DNA of 64,000 nt from contig BCKC01000001.1 of NCBI GenBank assembly GCA_001600455.1, forward strand, positions 1,514,441-1,578,440, read 5' to 3'. Positions 1-11,991 of the stretch are shown in pieces. Numbering within the stretch: the first letter of the stretch is position 1; every line of letters starts with the position of its first letter. A model generated the notes under the pieces. It made no database searches. It was not told the DNA's origin and saw only the letters and a list, made by a program, of their open reading frames with translations. Position numbers and translations under genes: made by a program. This DNA comes from Endocalyx cinctus. Taxonomy: Eukaryota; Ascomycota; Sordariomycetes; Amphisphaeriales; Apiosporaceae.

Positions 1-1008
1 GAGTATGGAAAATGTATGAATACTCTCTACTCTGAACTAACTGGACCAGCTGGACCAACTGGACCTTTTCTGTTACGATATTTTACCAGATTAAAAACAA
101 AGATAGCTTTTCAGGATTGGGAACGGAGGCGGGTAAAGGGATATAATTTTCAAGGAGGAGAGGAATGGTATAGTGGACTACTGTAGCTGGTCTGAGGAAA
201 GTTTGACTCCAAAAGACTTCGTTTAGATTCACATGACTCGTTTATAATGTATCACGGGAAAGCTGGAACCAAGAGGGTCCAACCTATCTGGATATAGCGA
301 CCGGGTCTGTATTGCGGTATGTAGAAATAGGTACCTACTATGGATGTATGTACCTACCTAGCAGCCTAGGTACCTAAGGTATGTATGTAAGAAGATAAGA
401 CGGAATGGACTCTGTAACTCGAGACCTGCATTAATACGGTACTACTGTCCACTATACTCAAGTCCACGGGTACATACCTACCTAAGGTACCTACCTAGGT
501 ATGTATGCAGGCAGGCAGGTATGGTAATGTGAACCTTATTATAAGCTTTCTAAAGGTTCTAAGGTTATCTATTTCCCTTATTACCTGCTTTATTAATTGT
601 GGATTAGATAAGAGATAACATGGGAAATTCCGAACCGAATAACAGGGAAAGTGTCAGGGGAGCTTAGATCGTCCGGGTTCTTCAGTGCCACTATATAGTG
701 GGGTTTGAAATGATCTTCGTTATCGTCATTCATGATACTTACCTATCTTCTTCAAAAAAATAATAATAATTCAAATCCGAGTTTTAAGTCTACGGGTATT
801 GTTAAGCACAACTTCAAGGAGTTTACTATAGTATCGCTGACTATACCGTATTCGTTACAATCCATTTCTATTTACCCAGGTATATAGTCTTATTTATTGC
901 TTCATCATCGATTACCTCTATCGGTGTCATCTCGAATTCGAGTTCGAGTTCAAGTCTGAGCTCGAGTCACGTCGGTAGTTAAAACATCCTAGTCGACAAC
1001 CCGGCAGC
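1..1008. other. intergenic, AT-rich, with TACCTAGGTA palindromes
   Basis: No gene is visible in this stretch. It holds dense runs of the tetranucleotide steps GTAT/TACC and the palindrome TACCTAGGTA, for example around 338-385 and 475-515. The last 100 bases, with the alternating TCGAGTTCGAG-like tract near 931-965, are the probable 5' leader of the cystinosin-like gene. Confidence 0.6.
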
Positions 1009-2005
1009 ATGGGTTTCCTCGAATTTCTTTCCATCATTTTCGGATGGATCTATACCATCTGCTGGTCACTTTCGTTTTATCCCCAGCCGATATTGAATTA
1101 TCGGAACAAGTCAACCGCGGGAACTACCGTAGACTTCCCTTTTCTTAACATCTTTGGTACGTCGGTCCAATGATTATGGTGCAGACCTAGAGTGTCTAAA
1201 TATAATGACAACCCGACCCGTCCGACTCAAAGTGTTGACCTATATGTAACCCCTCTACTTAGGTTTCGTGGCTTACTTTATATACAATGCCGCGTTTTAT
1301 TGGTCCCCCGTCATTCGAGAACACTATGCCCTTCGCAACCGAGGCCACATGCCTCCCGTTGCCTTCAACGACATCGCCTTCGCCTTCCACGCCGTCATCG
1401 TCACCGCCGTGCTAAACACGCAATACTTCATCCCTTCTCTGTGGGGAATCCGACGGGCTCGGGGATCGAAGCCGTCGCGGTTCACGGTCGGGGTCGCGGC
1501 CGGGTCGATCGTGGGCGTGCTGGTGATAGTGTGCGTCGTGCTCCGAAGCAGCCCGGTGACGGCGGATCCGCGGGTCGACTGGGCCTGGATAGACGTGATG
1601 TACGCGCTCTCGTACGTGAAGCTCATCGTCACGGTGGTCAAGTACATGCCGCAGCTGGTGTTCAACTACCGGAACCGCAGCACCGAGGGCTGGAGCATAT
1701 CGCAGATCATCCTCGACTTTACTGGAGGCGTGCTCAGCGTCGCCCAGCTCGTCATAGACTCGCACCTGCAGCGGGACTGGTCCGGCATCACGGGCAACCT
1801 CGCCAAGTTCGTCCTCGGCAACGTCAGCATCGTTTACGACCTGGCTTTCATGACGCAGCATTACGTCTGCTTCCCCGAAAGGAGGCGCGCCGCTAAGGGC
1901 GACGCCGCCGAGGATGAGGATGCTGCCGAGGAGGAGGGCGAAGAGAACGCCGCTAAATACGGCGAGCGTTCGTCGCTGTTGGAAAGGGGAGAGTCGCAGA
2001 GGTAA
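1009..2005 (+). CDS. cystinosin-like lysosomal/vacuolar cystine transporter (PQ-loop)
   Basis: Two exons, 1009-1156 and 1263-2005, with a 106-nt intron; 296 residues. The spliced N-terminus carries the first PQ-loop (SFYPQPILNYRNKST, then a GFVAYFIYN segment), and a second PQ-loop appears as KYMPQLVFNYRNRSTEGWSI. Seven hydrophobic segments separated this way are the hallmark of cystinosin, the proton-coupled exporter of cystine from the lysosome or vacuole (yeast relative Ers1). The start at 1009 is chosen because the first PQ-loop lies in that exon; the longer ORF beginning at 1268 has no ATG there. The acidic, alanine-rich C-terminal tail ends in ERSSLL, which fits the [DE]xxxL[LI] dileucine signal used for vacuolar sorting; that role is inferred. 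Family assignment is strong; the exact substrate is by homology only. Confidence 0.9.
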
Positions 2006-2687
2006 TTGACTAGGAATTTTCTTTTAAGTGCTACTTCTATGACTATTTGATATTTGGTGGTACGACGATCCATGATCTTCTACATCGCCCAGCGTATTCT
2101 TGTTTTCATTTTCGTCTTCTTCTTCTTCTTCTCTATCTCTATACGCGGGTATCATTGGGAAATAGACAGGTTAAGGAGGAGCGGTAATACTTCGACCTAG
2201 GGTCTAATTAGGCGTATTTCTTTGTATTAAATAATTATAGATGGAATAACTCAGCGAATAACTCAGCGACTAACTTAGCGAGGAAATTAAACTGGGAAAA
2301 CCTATCTCATGTGTTTTTTTCTCTCTCCCTTCACTATGTTTGGTATTTATTCATTATATATCACCTGGAATGAATAATATTTTTATAATACAATCTGATC
2401 ATTTACCTACTGCCCATATGGATTCATCTATACTATATAGTCTTAGAATTCCACCTGACCAAGCAATATGTATTAGAAGGGTTGGTACATGCCCTTATCA
2501 CGATGATAAATTTATAAATTTAGCAGTCAAAGGGAAAACATATATAAACATACAATACCATTTTCTCTCTTTACGATGAAAGTAAAAAAAAAAAAAAAAT
2601 CGAGCCCATCAAGCAACTGCATTTAAATGATTATTTACTGCATACGTACAATAAATAATATTATCATAAATGATCAAAAAAAAGAAG
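2006..2687. other. intergenic
   Basis: 3' flank of the cystinosin-like gene followed by AT-rich DNA with an A run near 2587-2599. A 79-codon ORF at 2340-2579 has no coding-like codon use, and I do not support it as a gene. Confidence 0.5.
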
Positions 2688-2796
2688 GGGCTTGGCCGGG
2701 GATTGAACCCGGGACCTCCTGCATACTGTACAGTTTGTTGTACTGAAGCACAGGGTGTTACCCTAAGCAGGAATCATACCACTAGACCACCAAGCC
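2688..2796 (-). tRNA. tRNA-Pro (anticodon AGG), intron-containing
   Basis: Read on the minus strand, the 7-bp acceptor stem GGCTTGG (2796-2790) pairs with CCAAGCC (2695-2689), followed by discriminator C at 2688. The D-arm GTCTAGTGGTATGATT resembles eukaryotic tRNA-Pro, and the T-arm GGGTTCAATCCCCGG is canonical. The anticodon stem CCTGC/GCAGG encloses a loop TTAGGG plus T, giving anticodon AGG at 2764-2762. An intron of about 37 nt (2760-2724) interrupts the gene one base after the anticodon, the standard position for nuclear tRNA introns. The box A and box B promoter elements are internal to the D and T arms. Exact intron ends may shift by a base. Confidence 0.93.
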
Positions 2797-5062
2797 ATTC
2801 GAATCAAGCTAACGGCTTTGAGCTGATTGGATGGTAGAGCTAGACCTTAAAGGTACTTATATATGTAAGATACATTCTACTGCTAATGTTCCCCACTATT
2901 CTGAACGCTAATCAGTTTGTCGTCCTACCAGCCTGCCAGCCTACCTACATACTAACTCGTTGCTACTATTAGACAGTTTATTAGATGGTAGTATAATCAA
3001 ATGGGATTAGAAGCCAGTTAAGTCATTGATAATAAGTTTTTAAATTGGACATGGCCGTCCAGTATGGAAATTGATCTCTTCCGTTCGGTTTCACCAAAAT
3101 TGACGAATCTTCATCTAATCATTGCAATTTATTTATCTCACTCGTCGTAGCAACCAGGCATTTGGGTTTCGGGCACATCAATAATAACGACTCAACGAAC
3201 TCTCGTTGAAAAGGGTGATGAGGTGTGTTGGTTTTATCTGGAGGTGAACACCCTCCTCTCCCCGTAGTTGGTTTATTATTTTTTTGGTGGAAACCCTTCT
3301 TCTGTAGTACTCGTTAGCCCGTGTCTGGTCTCTGATACAAATATCCTGATACATACATGCCGCCCAATCTTACATCTTCGATGAAGCCAGAAGAAACGAT
3401 TTGTTCTAGTGTCTTTAATGCAGAAGCTCTCATCTTGTACATAAAATAAACGTCATTCTAGTTCATTCCAGCCCGCGTCATTTCTCCTTAGTGATCTACC
3501 GTACACTGCCAGTTAGCTGTAATAATACAGATTCGCTCCGAAGTTTCACTAATGAGGGCTATAAATTCCTTCCTAATCACTAAATAGCTAGACCTTGCAG
3601 ACATGCACGTCTACGAAACCCCTTTATAGAACCTAGACCTAGACACGTCGTCATATTTCCCACGAATATCGTTTGCTGTATCTACTTAGTAGTAGTAGTT
3701 ATTGTTATTATTATACGGACCGTTCTCTTTATACGTAGACACACGTGCATTCCTATCAATATGGATGGATGGATCCATCGATCCTAGGTTAGCAAATTTA
3801 TCAAATATACTTACTACGCACGCACATGTTCTGCTCGGTGCTCGTTGATCAAGGGAATTCTCGAACTCGAACCTGGAGTGTTTGTAAGATTTATCTTTAC
3901 GTATCTTGGGTGCTTGCCAGTTGGATGCCTCTCAAGTTTGCCTGACTCAATAAGATTGGATTAGGTGATACGTGTGAAACGGTCTATCGTCTATCGTCTA
4001 TTAGACCGGCCCCAAGTCCACCCCACCCGGGAAGTGGTAAGAAATACATCCATACCTATATGTAGGGAGAACTAGGTGTAACTCCCAGCCCGGCATATGA
4101 TATTATTTATAGTAACTTGGATGTTTAATTCCCCTTAAGGTTTCATTATAGGACTTGATTGGCTCGACACTCCACAAACCCAACGGGCTGGTCGAGGTTT
4201 CATTTACCTAAACTATTTGTAGTAATGACATATGTGCATATGTAAGTGTATATTTCGTATCAATGTGGAATGGTAAAGTAGGATGTGTACTTGAAATACC
4301 ATGTAGTGTATATATCGTAATCTAGGTAATATCATGGTTTTCTCTTCGTAAAGTTATGACTTAATCTTTGTATCTTCCTATATATCGACTGAATTAAATT
4401 CATATACAAATGGAATATTATTCTAATAGCTAGAGAGTTATACTACTTGGTAGAGTGTAGAGTATTATTCTTTCAATACGAAGTATCTAAGTAAAAAGAA
4501 CCCTTTAATGTCGGTGAATACGGCATAGTACGTAGGGGATATTAGATATCAGAAATAGCACATTAGCGGGTGATTAGCGCTTGATCGGTTCCTTGAACAC
4601 AGCTATCCATTAGTGTACTTTAGCGCCTATTAGGTATTTTACCCAGCGATTTCGCAATGCTGTAATGACATGTTGTAAGCTGAAGTGAGGTAAACAATAA
4701 AACGGTAAAATAATCCCAACGTCAGACACACGCGACCAACTGCATTTTGTTAATTTTTTATTCTTACACATTTCCTCACATCATCACACCTTTCAACTTC
4801 TTGTTTTTAGGTGTGAATATTTGAACTGACGCTGGTAAGTTGGTTCATACCAGATCAGACACGGAAATAGTATTTTCTTTCTTTCTTTTTTCTCATTCTA
4901 AGTCTCACTTTATTAATATTTTCCATAAGTCGTTTTTCTTCTCTCTTTACATATTTACTAGTACTTCTTCCTCCCTTCACCGTTTAGTTTCTCGGATTCA
5001 CCACCCTACCAACAAACTTCTTGCCATTGTTACACCCACAGAACTTGTCTCACGTAGAAATC
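2797..5062. other. intergenic; probable 5' UTR with intron at its 3' end
   Basis: About 2.2 kb without a recognisable gene, rich in short TA/TACG-type repeats. Near the end, a GTAAGT at 4835 and a pyrimidine-rich CACCCACAG acceptor ending at 5041 could bound a 207-nt intron in the 5' UTR of the Dug3-like gene. This intron is only a suggestion from the splice signals. Confidence 0.4.
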
Positions 5063-6841
5063 ATGTGTCGCTTCTTGGTAAGTCAAATATATTTTTTAAT
5101 TATTTTAATCGGGAGAAAGAAATCCCAGTATTTTATATGCCGGACAATCTAGCTAACCTATACTCTACTCTCAGGTGTTCCAAGGTAGTGACGAGATCAT
5201 CCTCTCGAAGTTGATCCTCGACCCGACTCATTCTATTCTGAAGCAATCCTTCGATTCTAGATTACGCCTTGTCAGTTGTTCCCGTTCCCAGTCCGAAATC
5301 CCTTTTTCTGTTGTGTCCTAGAGGAGAGAAGAAAAAAAGAAAAAAAAAAAAGGTTGAAAACGAGGGTGAGAGACACAGAGGGGGGTCGGAAAAATCAAAA
5401 AGCTTTTTTTTTTTTGGTTTTCTTTTGCTAATATATGAATTCATTTAATACAGGATACTAGACGTGGGCAAAACAATGCAGACGGGTTTGGAATTGGCTG
5501 GTATACCGAACCGAAACTTGGAGCGGCTCCGTGTCTCTTTACCTCTACCATTCCAGCTTGGAATTGTACCAATCTTCACCGCATAGCATCCAAAACAGCT
5601 TCAAAACTCGTGTTTGCCCATGTCCGAGCAACTACCCAAGGATCTTTGAGTGAGGATAACTGTCATCCCTTCTGCCACGGCAGCTTGATGTGGATGCATA
5701 ATGGTGGTTTAGGTGGCTGGGACTACATCAAACGAAAACTTGGCGAGAGGCTTACCGATAAATGGTATATCTCTGTCAAGGGCAGTACCGATACCGAATG
5801 GGCTTTTGCTCTCTTTCTTGATCGTCTCGAACGAATGGGTGTCGATCCAAGCTCATCCCCTAAGAATGGGTTCAAGCCTGCCTTACTTCGCCGCGCCTTG
5901 TTGCAGGTCATCGAGATAATCAATGAGCTGACCGATGGTATTCCCGAGAGCGTGGTTCAGAGTGAGAATGTCGACACTCGCAGCTTACTCAACTTTGCTG
6001 TCTCGGACGGACATAGCATTATCTGCACTCGATATGTGAGCAGCAAAACTGACGAGGCCGCCAGTTTATACTTTTCATCTGGCACTCAATGGGAAATGAA
6101 GAAGTCTTGCAACGGTGACAATGACTACCAAATGGAGCGTCGTGATAAGGGCGCCGATATTGTACTCGTTGCCAGTGAGCCTCTGACCTTTGAGAGAGGT
6201 GAGTTGCTTATCAAACTTGTCACCTACTTTATGCACCCGATACTAACAATGCTACAGAAAATTGGGTTAATGTCCCAACTAACTCCATTCTCACCATTCA
6301 TGGCCAAACTATCATGGTGAACCCCATTCTCGATCAATACTCGGATCGAGACCCCCTTCATAAGAGATCCTCTGCTTTTGCACAGACGAAGGGCTTAACT
6401 ACCAACGAGAAAGCCTCCGCTCGCGTGTCTAGTCCCCTGCCCACGCCGAGAATCGACACAGAAAACCATAAACGCATGGTTTTCCCCATGGCTTCCACGG
6501 CCCCCGGACGTAGCAGAACGCCGGACCATTCGGCACTGGCCTTGCCAGGAAAGACCCCTTTGGCATTTTCTGAATCCACGCAGCCTTTCAGCGACCTCCG
6601 CTCCGTGACTAAGCCCCTCGTTTCGCGACCTGATGCTACCCCGAAGCCTGTTACGCAGGGTAACATCAAGAAGAAGCGCCGATCACTGAACGCCGGAGAA
6701 CACCCTCATCCGGCTGACTTTATCGATCAGCCCGAGGTCCAGTCGCCACCGAGTCCAGAACTAGAGCGTGCACCTGCGAGACAATCGGATTATATCACAT
6801 CCGAGAAAGCCAGACGCGTTCTAGGTATGGGTTTTTCATAA
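5063..6841 (+). CDS. DUG3: class-II glutamine amidotransferase, Dug3-like (glutathione degradation)
   Basis: Four exons: 5063-5077, 5175-5270, 5454-6198 and 6258-6841; 479 residues. Splicing restores the N-terminus MCRFL-VFQGSDEI, whose Cys2 becomes the N-terminal nucleophile of Ntn-type glutamine amidotransferases. Next come QSFDSRLRL, NADGFGIGWYT, FAHVRATTQG and CHPFCHG...MHNGGL, the conserved landmarks of Dug3. In yeast Dug3 pairs with the peptidase-like Dug2 in the cytosol to split the gamma-glutamyl bond of glutathione. Conserved DGHSIICTRYV and the end of the catalytic domain (VASEPL) lie in exon 3. The roughly 120 C-terminal residues are Ser/Pro/Lys-rich and probably disordered; the yeast protein is shorter by about that amount. 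A Dug2 partner is not in this window. The fifteen-base first exon makes this gene easy to mis-start. Confidence 0.9.
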
Positions 6842-8244
6842 GAAGGACTTCGTGATTGAATCCACTGTCTTGATATACTAAGGATTAGCACAGACAAGAG
6901 CTGCTGTTCGTTACTCAACAGGAAGTGATGGATTCACAAATTTGACTTTATAAATTGCGTATAATACCCAACTATACATAATGGAAAGGCGGGCTTGGAG
7001 CATTTGGCCTATGGCGAAAAACTCGGCTACTAAAGGATAAAGAGAGGACGGCGTTCATGGTAGAATTGTATTGAAAACAGAGAAACGTCTAAAGCTATCC
7101 GAGGATTTGATTTGACCGAGTTCTATGGTTTGGAACCTGGTAGATTATGGGGCATGGATGCTTTACACTATAGGAGGACCCTGTACATAAATGGGGGCGG
7201 TTGTCATGTTTGATTGATGACTGGGGATTTATTTGAACCTTGTAAGATGATATAACGATTGCATGTCCTCATGACCATAGATAGTCTTGAGCAGATATAA
7301 TAAAAGTGAAAAAAAAGACCAAATTGTTCAGAATTGGGGACTTGAAATGTGAGGAGGGCGGGAACAATACATGGATATCGTCAAGTTTTCTGTTCACGAC
7401 ACGTGATCTTGATTTCATTAGGATAAGGAGGTAGGTTGTAAGTGCATCGGTGACTTTTTTGAGGTCTTTTGAGAGTATAAATCAATGTATATCGATCATG
7501 ATTAGACACACTTCGAGAAACGCGAGTTTGCCTCCGAGTACGCACACAATTCCTGACAACCTCCCGACTTACCAAAGTTCAGCTCGCCACCTTCATTGTG
7601 AAATATCCAGCGTGTTTGCCCCCCCCCCCTCTACAGTATCCTCCAAGAGAAAGGGGAGAAAATGACCTATCCGCAATGAAATATGGTGTCAGAAGAGGTA
7701 TGCGATATTTCGGTAATGACAACAAGATTCGTGATAGTGTTGAGCTGCGTCAGGGTATATACTGCCGCTAGTGATAAATCTTCTCTCCTTTTGCTTGCCC
7801 CACATCGCGAGCGCTTACGTGCCTTTCAGGGTTCTTTCCTACCTACCTGTATCCATAGTACTTACCGCATACATATACACGAAGCCCAATGGGAAATGTT
7901 AATTATATCCAATAGCCCCTCAATTGTAGAGGCGCAGCCATTATCCATCAGGTCATTAGGTTACATTGCACTTTACATCACGACATTTTTAAACGATGGC
8001 AATGCATTTCTATATAGTCAGGCTCTTCTCTAAATATGCTTTAAAACGAACGCTACATCGTAGAAGCGAGATTTGATATCTTATAAAATGATCTCTCTTC
8101 TGCTCATCGCATTATTAACGACTACTTAAAATTGCACATGGCTTCACGCCTAGATAAGCTCCACGGACTCAGAACTTGTCATGACGGCTTATGGCAGTAT
8201 TCTGGCGAGAAGTTTTAGCAGATACCTTACTTAATACATCAAAC
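6842..8244. other. intergenic
   Basis: 3' flank of the Dug3-like gene and upstream region of the NLR-like gene. There is a run of C residues near 7620-7629. ORFs at 7450-7665 and 7683-8033 have low-complexity or unstructured translations and no support as genes. Confidence 0.5.
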
Positions 8245-11206
8245 ATGCCGGACCCAAGCTACTATACAGTAGGCTGGATATGTGCTGCTGAAGTAGAACA
8301 CGTCGCCGCGCGGGCATTTCTCGATGAAGAACACACACGACTGGACCATATCCCTAAGAACGACCATAACGACTACACTCTCGGTAGAATCGGAAAACAC
8401 GGCGTTGTAATTGCCATCTTGCCGCATTCTCAATACGGACTTGTCAATGCCGCAATCGTTGCTAAGGATATGTTGCGCAGCTTCCCCAACGTGAGGATCG
8501 GTCTAATGGTCGGTAACGGCGGTGGTGCGCCGAGCGAGAAAAATGATATCCGCCTTGGGGATGTTGTTGTGTGCTCCCCTGGGCCCGAGATTGGTGGCGT
8601 ATTCCAATATGATTATGGAAAGACTATACAAGACCAGAAGTTTACAACTACAGCATTTCTCGCCGCGCCACCGCAATTTATGTTGACGGCGATTGGCGGG
8701 TTAAAGGCTCAGTATGCGATGTACGGTCACAATATCGAATCAGACATCAATGAGATTCTCCAGAAGAATCCAAGGCTCCAAGAAAGGTATTCAAAACCAG
8801 ATTCAAGCTCGGATCGACTTTATAAGCCCTTCTTTGTTCATCAAGGTAGCAACGAGGTGAATTGTGAAACGGTTTGTAGCGGCGATGACTCGAACTTAGT
8901 CCTTAGAATGGACCGAGAAGAAGACGAGGACAACCCTGCAATCCATTACGGGATTATTGCTTCTGCAAATCAGCTGATGAAAGATGCTTCGATGCGAGAT
9001 AAGCTCTCAGCGGAAAGGGGTGTCTTATGCTTTGAGATGGAGGCCGCAGGCCTGATGAATCACTTCCCTTGCCTTGTTATTCGTGGCATATGCAACTATT
9101 CTGATACTCACAAGAACTCGCGATGGAAAGGCTATGCAGCAATGACAGCGGCTGCGTATGCCAAGGACATCCTCAATAGAATTGCGCCAAACAGGGTCGA
9201 GAGCGAGAAAAAGCTTAGTGAAGTCATTTTTACTAGTGAGTGATCCTGAATTTCTTACATATGCGAGTACAAGGTATTTATATTATTATACTTGAGCATG
9301 CCTACTGATATCTACATAGTTAATACAAAACTGGATAATGTTTATTATGTAGAAAACAATAAGCAAGATCAAGTTCACGAATCTCACGCAGACACACATC
9401 TCGACAAGATTAGGAAATGGCTCGCACCACCCGACCCATCAACCAACCATAGCAACGCACTGGAGAACCGTCATCCAGGGTCATGCCAGTGGTTCCTCCA
9501 GCACACGGCATATTCAACTTGGAAGGCCAAAAGAAACTCCTTCTTATGGCTTTATGGCATCCCCGGGTGCGGAAAGACAGTCCTTACCTCCACCATCATT
9601 GAAGATTTAAAACAAAATACGGTCTATTCTTCAAAAGTCCTATACTTTTATTTTACCTTCAACGATACTTCCAAACAGTACCTCAACAATGCAATTCGAT
9701 CACTCATTAGCCAACTGTATACCCAGTCAGACGTTGCCCGGGCTCACCTCGATTCACTCTATGCTCATTGTGGCAACGGTACCAACCAACCGAGCCTTAG
9801 TTCTTTATGTACCGCTTTCCAAAGTATGATTCAACAATGTGGCGAAGTATGGATCATTCTTGACGCGCTTGACGAATGCATAAAGCGGACCGAGTACCCC
9901 TCTAAGGGCTTATTACCGTGGATTCGAGGCCTTCGAAACTCCCACAGTAACATTCACCTTCTTGTCACGAGCCGACCGGAACAAGATATTAAATCAACTC
10001 TGGAGAATTGCGCTTGCAGTAGAGATATGATTCCAGTCCAGAGCGACTCAATTCAAGGAGATATACGCTCCTATGTTGGTACTAGAATTAGAAACGACCC
10101 TGGACTAAGTAGATGGCAACCTCATCCTGATATACAGGATGAGATCGAAGACGTTCTGGTAAAGAAAGCAAATGGAACGTAGGTCAATTTAGCTCCATGT
10201 ATTAGACAGGATTCTTAAGGTACGCAGGTTTCGCTGGGTCTCTTGCCAACTTGACGCTCTCGAGAACTGTTTGGATTACCCGAGTGTACGAAGCGCCCTC
10301 GCGTCCTTGCCAGCAACACTGGATGAAACCTACGCTAGGATTTTGACCAGCCAGCCTCAAGGCCACCGTCATTTGACTATACGAATCTTACAATTTTTGG
10401 TCTACTCCGAGCGACCGTTAACGGTCGATGAAGCTGTTGACGCGATTGCCGTGAATCTAGCAGAAGATCCGCCGTTCAATGAAAAGAACAGGATGCCTAA
10501 TCCGGAAGAAATTTCCAGATATTGCTCTGGCTTAGTAACAATCACCAAGAAAGGAGGCCGAGTTGAAGAATGGCGCAAAAAGACTACCATGGAATTACAA
10601 CTTGCACATTATTCCGTTAAAGAATACCTAACATCAGATCGCCTGCCGAATGACCTCGCCATTCATATGAAGGAAGCTTCCGCAAGAGCATCTATTACCA
10701 AAGTATGTATCTCATACCTATTACAACTAAGGAGAGCTCCACCCGACCGGATTCGGGAGTCATATCCAATGGCACAGTACTCTGCGACATTCTGGGCGAG
10801 TCATGCGGCCGTAGTCGGCGATAGTGATCAAAGCGTAACCCGCCTAATCCTAGAGCTATTCAAATGTAAGGAGTCCTTCGAGGTTTCCTATCGGTTACAT
10901 CATCCAGACAATCCGACGTTAGGACCTAGTGGCTGGGAACCAACCGCCTTGCATTATGCCTTAGTAAATGGCCTCATTCATATCGTCCAGAGTTTAATTA
11001 ACGAAGGAGATGACGTAAACGCGCAAGATGGGCGTTATAGTCACGCCCTTCAGATAGCTTCGCAAACTTGTAACTGCGAAGATATTGTCAAACTATTGTT
11101 AGACCGAGGCGCCAATATAAACGGACGAGGCGGCTGCGAGAAAAGGTCACAAGAAGATCCTGCAGTCGCTACTCAACTAAAACGCTTGCGCAAATGCTTT
11201 GAGTAG
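8245..11206 (+). CDS. NLR-like receptor: PNP_UDP_1 - NACHT - ankyrin
   Basis: Three exons: 8245-9235, 9320-10178 and 10228-11206, giving 942 residues. The Met at 8245 is preferred because homologous proteins start near xDPxxYTVGWICA; an upstream in-frame ATG at 8191 exists. Residues 1 to about 320 form a nucleoside-phosphorylase-like domain: GLMVGNGGGAPS (usual form VGIGGGAPS), FEMEAAG near 264 and Asp287 in CNYSD, so ribose and base contacts look intact. A NACHT NTPase follows: Walker A GIPGCGKT at 410-417, Walker B WIILDALDE with Asp512, and sensor motif LLVTSRPE. A winged-helix-like segment precedes only about two ankyrin repeats (about 855-915). Such fungal NLRs are thought to sense non-self and trigger incompatibility or death; here the effector may act on nucleosides. 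All catalytic motifs are present and the frame is open, so it appears functional. Confidence 0.88.
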
Positions 11207-11991
11207 GAGAAAAGGTCACCCTCCAAGCTACTTATTATATATCCCTATCATGATCTTTTTTTTTTTCAATAATAGTTTGATTAATGAGGGTTGTACTTAC
11301 AAGTAAGAAACTATATGTACTATATCCCCCCGCAGATTATATAGTTCTTCTCCTGCGGAAGTAGGATGTGCGAGTATATAGAGAAAGTACTCTAGAGGTA
11401 TACCTCGTTGCTAGAGCCATTAGAATTCATTGTTATATTAAAGCTCTTGTAAGCATTAAAAAACAAAGTGTAATATATTTTAAATCTGATGAAGAGTACT
11501 GAAATTTTGAGCGTAAGAGTATTCGTATATTCAAGCACCTATAATTCGTCTGAAGACCGACTTCTTAAGAAGTCGTTAGCTGGGCTCAGGTGAGTCTCAT
11601 GGTAAAGGAGGCATAATACCACTATATAGCAATAGACACTGTATAGCGATATAGAGGTTTAAACTAATACGCTAACCTGAAATAGCTATATATTTGCATA
11701 AAAATGTAAGATTCATTATACCTGAATTATTATTTTAATAGCATAGTGGTATAGTGGCCTAGTGGGTGGATACGCTATTAATAATGCATGAAATAAAGCA
11801 AATTTCCATCTTAACGCCACACTCACCGATCCGAGGCTGTACGCACTGAACATTCGATATTCGCAATAATTTGTTCATTCACCCACTATAATACTACCCT
11901 GCGTCTATTGTATTTTTTTTTCTTGGTCATATTTCATGATCATCAACATATAATTTCTTTCTTCACATCGCCTCCGACTCTCATTTACGGC
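11207..11991. other. intergenic; 5' leader of the Mgm1 gene
   Basis: AT-rich spacer with a T run near 11256. The final part contains a five-codon upstream ORF (11936-11953) before the Mgm1 start, which could modestly affect translation; no other feature is visible. Confidence 0.4.

Noticed and set aside
338..515. Possible telomere or centromere repeat from TACCTA runs
   Set aside because: Not TTAGGG, not tandem in a fixed register, and the same motifs recur at other intergenic sites.
1192..1896. Long ORFs overlapping the cystinosin-like exon in other frames and on the minus strand
   Set aside because: Arg/His-rich or low-complexity translations created by the GC-rich coding sequence; the PQ-loop frame is clearly the real one.
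7683..8033. 116-codon ORF upstream of the NLR gene
   Set aside because: No domain, no coding-like codon use, no splice context; probably chance.
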